From: Paraktedonobacter sp035294465
GTDB lineage: Bacteria > Chloroflexota > Ktedonobacteria > Ktedonobacterales > Ktedonobacteraceae
Reading direction: 5' to 3'
Length of the DNA stretch: 12,063 nucleotides
Assembly (NCBI GenBank): GCA_035294465.1
Contig: DATGKW010000256.1
Location: 1 to 12,063, forward strand
The notes beneath the pieces were generated by a model that worked only from the letters and a program-made list of their open reading frames with translations, was not told the origin of the DNA and did not search any database. How positions within the stretch are numbered: position 1 is the first letter of the stretch; each line of letters starts with the position of its first letter. Shown here in pieces: positions 6,060 through 12,063 of the stretch. The translations under genes were made by a program, and so were the position numbers.

Positions 6060-9000
6060 TGCTGGATTACAATCTCACCCAGGGAAGCATGATGTATGTT
6101 CGTTGCCTCCAATTCATTCTCTCCCTTTTCGCTTCCATCTCTGCAATCCTGCGGCGTTCCTGTCGCCAACTTGTCTATTCACTGGTATTGAGCATTCTGA
6201 TACTGGTCAATCTTATTGGCAATTATCGCCCTCCTGCCGCGTCGCTACCTCATCAGACGATTCTGCCCAATCCGCAGGTTTCCTATACGTTGCAGCAGTT
6301 TTTGCAACAGCTTACACCTGTCCACCTCGCGACGACGCCTCCATTACCCTCCAGCGATACACAAATTTCCTGGCAGGGCTTGCCGCAATCACCAGCGACT
6401 TCCACGAATAGCCCCAGCTCTGAGCCACCCACGATGAAGGCTGTTAGCGCGAGTTTGCCGGCAAGCGTTTTCTTCATGCCCTCAACCGGAGCACGCCCTG
6501 CTGTTTCCGCTCTCCATCTCAGTGCTTTTGATTCCCAGGGAATACGCATGGAGGTGCTGATCCCCGCCGGTGCGCTGGATATTTCGCATGCCACGATCAC
6601 AAATGGCTCGGCTCCTGCCGGTCCACTGACCATCGCGCTTAAACAAATTTCTGGTCACTTTGCTGGTACAACGACGGAACTGGGGGTGTTTCAAATTCAG
6701 GTGACCGATGCGCGCGGTCGCGTTCTGCACGGCCTACGCCTGCGCGCTCCTATCACTCTGGTCTATCATTACCATGCCGGCGAACTCTCCGCGCTGAATC
6801 TGGCACCGGATCGACTGATTCTGGCCTGGTCCGATCTGCTCAGCAGCGCCCGCGCCGCTCATCAGTCGAACAGCGGCCTTGTTCTCCAGCTTCACAATAA
6901 TCCCACTGCTCAAACGCTGACCACGCAGAGTTCAGTGCTGGACAGCGGCTCCTTTGCTCTTTCTTCCAGCACACCCGAAGATCAGCATCCGCCCAAGCCT
7001 CTGCTGGCCACTGTCGCAGGCAATACCGGCCAGCTTTCGTTCAATTATCCGCTCTCGGTCGCTCCTGGCCCGCCGGGAATCACGCCACAGCTCCAGGTTT
7101 CTTACAGCAGCGGTGACCCCAATGGGCGCACCTCAATCTACTCACCGGCTAACAATGTGGGCGATGGCTGGTCACTCTCGCTTGGCTCCATCTCGTCCGA
7201 GAAATATCCCGATGGCACGACTTGGTACTCCATCAGCGGTGTTGATGGCATTAGTGACCGCCTGATTCCCGATAGTAGCGGCAATAATTTTGAGACGGAA
7301 CATCTTTCTTATCTGAAAATCACGAAAGTCACATCTCCAATCAATCAGCCCTGCTTCCATGTCTGGGATACCTCCGGCGACTATTACGAGTTTGGCTGCA
7401 CCAGCGATTCCCTGCAATACTATGTGCTCAACGGCAATCGCCGCAATTACCAATGGGATCTCAATAAATTCGCTCCCGCCAATGAGGGACCCGGCACCAA
7501 TGGCCGCGTCATGACCGTGACCTATGTGCAGGAGAAGCCGGACAGCAATACGGTGCGCGATTCGGCGATCAAGCAGATTGTCTATACCGGCGGCAGCCAG
7601 AGCACGGTCGCGGGCACGATCGATTTCTTCTATAAAGGTCCGACCGCGGACAGCCCCTGGGTTACAGCCTACGGGCAGAATGAAGGCGGCTGCAACCCTC
7701 CAAATAATCTCAATACGACCGAGCGCTGCGATGATCCGCTAGACCGCTCAGGCGGCCTGACTAATCCATTGATTATGAGCACTCTCTCGCTGCAAACGGT
7801 GAAAACGTATGTGGGAGATGATAGCAGCGCCAGCCACCTCTACTATAGTTATAGCTTCAGTCACAAAGACAGCCCTTTCTATGCCTGTACCGATCCTACC
7901 ACGGGTTCCGACGCCTACTGTGCTGGCGAACACCTGCTCACGGGCATCACTCCGACCGTCTATCAAAATGGAACCGGCCACACATTGCCAGGTATTACGT
8001 TCACTTATAGCAGCAATGCGCTGCAAAATACCTATACCGATACGACCCAGAAGGTGAGCGGCAATAATTTCCACGTCGCGACGAAGTGGAAGTATCTGAC
8101 CGGCTATATGGATCTCTCTAACGGTGTGGGCGAGACGATCACCTATGGGACGGCTTATAACAATAGCAACGGGACCCCACATGCTTCCGATGGCGACAAT
8201 CGCTATGATCCGCTCTTCTGTGATACCCATGCCAGCCTCTGCCAGGGCAATTCCTTCGCGCCCATGGATCAGAAAATGTGGACGCAGCAGGTAGTAACTT
8301 CGATTACCTCTTCTGGTACGGATAGTTCATCCTCCAGCCTGGCGCCGGCCAAAACGACCTATAGCTACCTGCTGGCGCGCACCAATGGCACCTGTGCCGC
8401 CGACTCCGTCGGTCTCACCGACTGTGTGGGCGATGGCTGGATTCCCGATGGCAATTCGGACTGGAAAGACTACTATCACGGCGAATTCCATGGCTTTAGC
8501 AATGTCTGGATTACCAGTCCCTCCGGCGATGTGACGGTCCAGAAATACGCTTCGACCTGGGGCTGGGATACACCCGAAAGCGATCCGCGCAACTATCTTT
8601 CCGGTCAGATGACCGAGGAGGATATCTATCAGGGTGCCGTCCATGACGAAGATCTGCTCCAGCGGACCGTGACAACCTATGGAGGCCAGAACGGAACCGC
8701 CAGTTCGTGCAGCACGACGTTTAACAGCGCTCCCTACCAAGCCTGCGAAGTGGTCCCGCTAAGCACCAAAACGACCTTCTATGAATTGACTGGCACGGCC
8801 AACACCAACGCGCCGTGGGTCCAGAACAGCTATATCTATGATGATTACAGTACCAGCAGCGGCCTGATCTCCGGGAAATTCCATAATCTGACGCAGGAGG
8901 TCATCACCAGCTCCAACGCGCCTACGCGCACGATCAATACCACCTACGCCATTACCAATACGACAGTCAATGGCACGGTCTACTATAACGTGCATCATCC

Positions 9001-12000
9001 CATCCATACTGAGATTGTCGATAATAATGGCCACACCTGGGACTGCCTGGATACCACGTATGACGAAGGCGTGGCCAGTGGTGTGCCGCAGCCGGCAGCT
9101 GGATGGCCGACGACGGTCAAGACCTATACTTCCTGTGGCAATAGCTCGACGGCTATCACGACCTATACCGGCTATGACAATAACGGCGACGCCGTGGCGA
9201 CGGTCGATGGCGTGGGCGCGGCGAATCCCAGCCTCTACAGCAATGCTGGCTGCACGCTCGCTACTGCTCCGCAGTTTATGAGCGCTGCCTGGACCAACAC
9301 CCACTACACCACCTGCTCGGTCTACCAGAGCACCAGCGGCCTCAAGACCGATACCTGGAACGCGCTGGGGCAGCACACCGGGACGACCTACGATGCCACA
9401 CAGGGCTTGCTTCCGGTGCAAACAACCGATGCGAACGGTCAAAGCACTACGACAGCCTACAACTATGCGAACGGCGATTCGACTGTGCAGACCACCTCGC
9501 CGGGCGAGACTGCAGGCTATACCACTCAATCTACCATCAAATCGACCTGCACGGCCAGCAGCACGCTGCCCTGCGTCGAGGTTGATACCAACACCTCGCT
9601 CTATAGTAGCGCGGTCACGCGCACTTTCTACGATAGCCTGGGGCGCCAGGTCGAAACGCTCACGCCAGGCCCCGACTCTTCGCATACGACTGTGACCTTC
9701 ACCGTTTACAATGACCAGGCACACTCGGTCTTCCAGAGCCTACCCTTTGTGGTGGCGAGCCGCAGCACCTGGCTTGATCCCAACGGGGCGACAGATGATA
9801 CTGGCGCTACCCCCGGTGGCACCAGCACGACCATGGATGCCCTGGGCCGCACGCTGACTACTACCGATGCTCTTGGCAATGTGTCGCGCGTAATCTACGG
9901 CCTGGGTACGGTCAACGGCGATCCCAACACCTATCAGGTTGCAACCAGCATCGATGCCAACCTGCACGTGCAGGCTACCTATACCGACGCGCTCAATACA
10001 GACAAAGATGCGTCCCCCGATGGCAAGGATACGCCTGCCAACGAGAAGACGCCGCGCGTGCGCTATGTGCTGAGCTACAGCGGCCTCTACGGCGGCACGC
10101 TGACCGCGAACTCCGAGACGGCCACGCAATATAATCCCTTCAATAAACCAACATCGGTCACGGTCACAGACCTGGCGCCGCAGCCAGGGCAGACCATTAC
10201 CAGCGTGACCACGACCGCGCAATATGATGATATGGGTCGCCTGATCGTCCTCAACGATCCCGACCGTGGCACGCACACCTACACCTACGATGCTGATGGC
10301 AAGGTGCTCACGGATGTCAGCGGCTCCCGCACGATTGGCACCAGCTACGATCTATTGGAACGCGCTCGCTGCGTGCAGGATACCGCGCCCACCACCGACG
10401 GCTCCGGCAATTGTGCCAGCGGCAGCCATCCGCTGATCCAGACCACCTACGACACGACTACCCTGGGCACGCAGGGCAGTACCGACTTCCCGGTTGGCCA
10501 GGAGACGCAGAGCATCGCAACTACCTACTATCCCGATGGTAGCTCCAGCACAGTCACCGAGCAATTCCAGCACGACGCGCGCGGCCAGGTGACTGCGCAG
10601 ACGCTGCAAATCTCTGTGCCCGCGAGCTGGAACGTCACGACGGCCCTGCCGACTTACCAGCTCACGCAGGCGTACAACGACGCGAACCAGCAAACCACCA
10701 CGCAGACGAGCATCGGCGGCCAGCCCGGCTATACCTTCACGCAGGTTTACGATAGCACGACCGGCCAGCTCACCGGCCTCTCGAACAACAGCATCGGCAC
10801 GGCCAATCTCGCGATCCTGAGCTACAACGCGCAGGCGCAGATCAGCGATATCAATTTCCTGACCAGCGCCGGCACGCCTCTGGCCGATCTACACTTCACC
10901 TACGATGGCGACCTGCGTCCCACCGGTAGCTCAACAACCTGGCAGAGCGGCTCCGGCACTTCCGGCACGATCTTCAGCGACGCGCTGGCCTACGACGCCG
11001 TGGGCAACGTTATCAGCCGCGTGACCAACCAGGGCGCGGTCGGCGGGCAGAGCAACAGCGGCGGTAGCGAGACGCAGAACTTCTGCTATGACGAGCAGAA
11101 TCGCTTGGTCTGGGCGGGCAATTCCGGCACGCAGCCGGCGGCCGGCAATGGCACCTGCGGCAGCGCCACGCTCAGCAATACCCTGGGCGGCAACGCCTAC
11201 AGCGCCAGCTACGTCTATACCAACCTGGGTCAGCTCTGGCAGGCCCCGCTCAACGGAGTCCAGGCCACGCAGCAGTATCTCTACTGTGACAGCAGCCATC
11301 CCCACCAGCTCAGCGGCCTCTACCCGCTCGGCACCACCTGCTCCAATCTCAACAACGCGTCCTACAGCGCTGGCTACGACGCCTTTGGCAACCTGACCAC
11401 CCGCAGCTATAACGGCAGTACCGCCACGCTTTCCTACGATGCCCTCGACTGGCTGAGCGAATGGAACGCGGGCAGCAACAGCCAGGACTGGTACGCCTAC
11501 GACGCCACCGGTCAGCGCGTCCTCCAGCGCAGCACCAGCGGCAGCACCACCATGACCGTCTACGCCTTCGGCCTCGAGGAGCATCTCTACGACGGCTCCG
11601 GCAATCACCTGAGCGATACTTTCTACTACAGCTTGAGCAACGGGAGCAATAGCCAGAGCAACAATGGCCAGAGCGATGCATCCAATGCCAGCACCAACTA
11701 CGCCCAGAACAGACGTCTGCTCGGCGCTCTGACCAGTAGTGGCACGCAATTCTACCTGACCGACACCCTGGGCAGTGTCGTCTCGACCTTCAGCAACACT
11801 GCCGGCAGCGCCGCCATCCTGGGCAACCAGGTCTACGACCCCTACGGTACCCAGGGCTACAACGCCGGCACAATGGCCACTGCCAAAGGCTTTACCGGCC
11901 AGTACGCCGATCCAACCGGCCTGGACTACTACAACGCGCGCTACTACGATCCGGTGACAGGGCGTTTCCTCTCGGCGGATGTCAAGCAGGATAACCTGCA

Positions 12001-12063
12001 TGGATTCGATCCGTATGCGTATGTACAGGGGAATCCGGAGACGAAGAATGATCCGACGGGACA
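6059..12063 (+). CDS. Large RHS/YD-repeat protein, SpvB/TcB-like N-terminal region (partial, 3' end outside window)
   Basis: Translation from ATG 6059 is open for 2001 codons to the right edge. GAGGGA (6047-6052) lies 6 nt before this ATG, favouring it over ATGs at 6089 and 6092. Two hydrophobic stretches (about 13-31 and 38-54, with LRRSCRQ between) suggest a signal peptide with a long n-region or a membrane hairpin. Residues 60-130 are low-complexity and Ser/Pro/Thr-rich. A beta-rich part with VLIPAGAL lies near 165. From about 322 (GQLSFNYPLSV..GITPQLQVSYSS..GDGWSLSLGSI) the protein resembles the N terminus of SpvB/TcB and other YD-repeat proteins, and EFHGF at 809-813 recalls their FRGF signature. 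YD-type repeats follow (DALGRTLTTTDALGN, YDDMGRLIVLNDPDRGTHTYTYDADGK near 1387-1415). The RHS core motif GLDYYNARYYDPVTGRFLSAD is at about 1954-1974, and PYAYVQGNPETKNDPTG closes the visible part. RHS proteins form a beta-cocoon shell enclosing a C-terminal toxin or effector. That tip would begin immediately beyond the window, so the activity is unknown. Surface or secreted location is inferred. Confidence 0.9.
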   Translation, partial: MLDYNLTQGSMMYVRCLQFILSLFASISAILRRSCRQLVYSLVLSILILVNLIGNYRPPAASLPHQTILPNPQVSYTLQQFLQQLTPVHLATTPPLPSSDTQISWQGLPQSPATSTNSPSSEPPTMKAVSASLPASVFFMPSTGARPAVSALHLSAFDSQGIRMEVLIPAGALDISHATITNGSAPAGPLTIALKQISGHFAGTTTELGVFQIQVTDARGRVLHGLRLRAPITLVYHYHAGELSALNLAPDRLILAWSDLLSSARAAHQSNSGLVLQLHNNPTAQTLTTQSSVLDSGSFALSSSTPEDQHPPKPLLATVAGNTGQLSFNYPLSVAPGPPGITPQLQVSYSSGDPNGRTSIYSPANNVGDGWSLSLGSISSEKYPDGTTWYSISGVDGISDRLIPDSSGNNFETEHLSYLKITKVTSPINQPCFHVWDTSGDYYEFGCTSDSLQYYVLNGNRRNYQWDLNKFAPANEGPGTNGRVMTVTYVQEKPDSNTVRDSAIKQIVYTGGSQSTVAGTIDFFYKGPTADSPWVTAYGQNEGGCNPPNNLNTTERCDDPLDRSGGLTNPLIMSTLSLQTVKTYVGDDSSASHLYYSYSFSHKDSPFYACTDPTTGSDAYCAGEHLLTGITPTVYQNGTGHTLPGITFTYSSNALQNTYTDTTQKVSGNNFHVATKWKYLTGYMDLSNGVGETITYGTAYNNSNGTPHASDGDNRYDPLFCDTHASLCQGNSFAPMDQKMWTQQVVTSITSSGTDSSSSSLAPAKTTYSYLLARTNGTCAADSVGLTDCVGDGWIPDGNSDWKDYYHGEFHGFSNVWITSPSGDVTVQKYASTWGWDTPESDPRNYLSGQMTEEDIYQGAVHDEDLLQRTVTTYGGQNGTASSCSTTFNSAPYQACEVVPLSTKTTFYELTGTANTNAPWVQNSYIYDDYSTSSGLISGKFHNLTQEVITSSNAPTRTINTTYAITNTTVNGTVYYNVHHPIHTEIVDNNGHTWDCLDTTYDEGVASGVPQPAAGWPTTVKTYTSCGNSSTAITTYTGYDNNGDAVATVDGVGAANPSLYSNAGCTLATAPQFMSAAWTNTHYTTCSVYQSTSGLKTDTWNALGQHTGTTYDATQGLLPVQTTDANGQSTTTAYNYANGDSTVQTTSPGETAGYTTQSTIKSTCTASSTLPCVEVDTNTSLYSSAVTRTFYDSLGRQVETLTPGPDSSHTTVTFTVYNDQAHSVFQSLPFVVASRSTWLDPNGATDDTGATPGGTSTTMDALGRTLTTTDALGNVSRVIYGLGTVNGDPNTYQVATSIDANLHVQATYTDALNTDKDASPDGKDTPANEKTPRVRYVLSYSGLYGGTLTANSETATQYNPFNKPTSVTVTDLAPQPGQTITSVTTTAQYDDMGRLIVLNDPDRGTHTYTYDADGKVLTDVSGSRTIGTSYDLLERARCVQDTAPTTDGSGNCASGSHPLIQTTYDTTTLGTQGSTDFPVGQETQSIATTYYPDGSSSTVTEQFQHDARGQVTAQTLQISVPASWNVTTALPTYQLTQAYNDANQQTTTQTSIGGQPGYTFTQVYDSTTGQLTGLSNNSIGTANLAILSYNAQAQISDINFLTSAGTPLADLHFTYDGDLRPTGSSTTWQSGSGTSGTIFSDALAYDAVGNVISRVTNQGAVGGQSNSGGSETQNFCYDEQNRLVWAGNSGTQPAAGNGTCGSATLSNTLGGNAYSASYVYTNLGQLWQAPLNGVQATQQYLYCDSSHPHQLSGLYPLGTTCSNLNNASYSAGYDAFGNLTTRSYNGSTATLSYDALDWLSEWNAGSNSQDWYAYDATGQRVLQRSTSGSTTMTVYAFGLEEHLYDGSGNHLSDTFYYSLSNGSNSQSNNGQSDASNASTNYAQNRRLLGALTSSGTQFYLTDTLGSVVSTFSNTAGSAAILGNQVYDPYGTQGYNAGTMATAKGFTGQYADPTGLDYYNARYYDPVTGRFLSADVKQDNLHGFDPYAYVQGNPETKNDPTG

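Noticed and set aside
7748..12001. Long minus-strand ORFs (7748-8230, 8759-9724, 9740-10276, 10931-12001) opposite the RHS gene
   Set aside because: They are antisense shadows of a continuous plus-strand YD-repeat frame. Their proteins are Val/Gly/Arg/Ile-rich with no recognisable domain, as expected from reversing Thr/Ser/Asp/Tyr-rich codons.

Overview
The window looks like chromosomal DNA from a free-living, saprophytic bacterium. My best guess is a Ktedonobacteria-like member of the Chloroflexota. This rests on gene content and style: a secreted esterase with a Thr/Pro linker and a CBM2 cellulose-binding module, a GH65 disaccharide phosphorylase, and a very large YD-repeat protein. There is no rRNA or other phylogenetic marker, so the assignment is an inference.

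Layout. On the minus strand, 1-1277 is the 5' part of a secreted CE1 / PHB-depolymerase-type esterase whose CBM2 module runs off the left edge. Its upstream region (1278-1697) holds an 18-bp perfect palindrome resembling a LacI-family operator, set between a plausible -35 and -10. Divergent from the esterase is a beta-phosphoglucomutase (1698-2342, +). It converges on a GH65 glycoside phosphorylase (2339-4708, -), and the two genes share a CTAG in which both stop codons lie. The GH65 promoter region is divergent from an SDR oxidoreductase (4912-5646, +), and a 44-bp inverted repeat with 17-bp perfect arms lies between them. A 412-bp gap follows (5647-6058). It carries three related copies of a ~15-mer, two of them forming a 21-bp perfect inverted repeat, which looks like a small mobile-element relic or IS end. 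From 6059 to the right edge there is one uninterrupted ORF of more than 2000 codons: an RHS/YD-repeat protein with a hydrophobic N terminus, an SpvB/TcB-like N-terminal region, YD repeats and an RHS core. The window stops just where a variable C-terminal domain would begin.

How the genes fit together. The GH65 enzyme and the phosphoglucomutase form a known metabolic pair. Phosphorolysis of an alpha-glucobiose gives beta-glucose 1-phosphate, which the mutase turns into glucose 6-phosphate. The neighbouring plant-polymer esterase and its LacI-type operator fit a carbohydrate-scavenging locus. The SDR may belong to it through the shared intergenic region. The RHS gene appears to be a separate unit.

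Two of the main genes (the esterase and the RHS protein) are open at the window edges, and their readings come from direct translation of the sequence. No function was tested, and exact substrates are not resolved.
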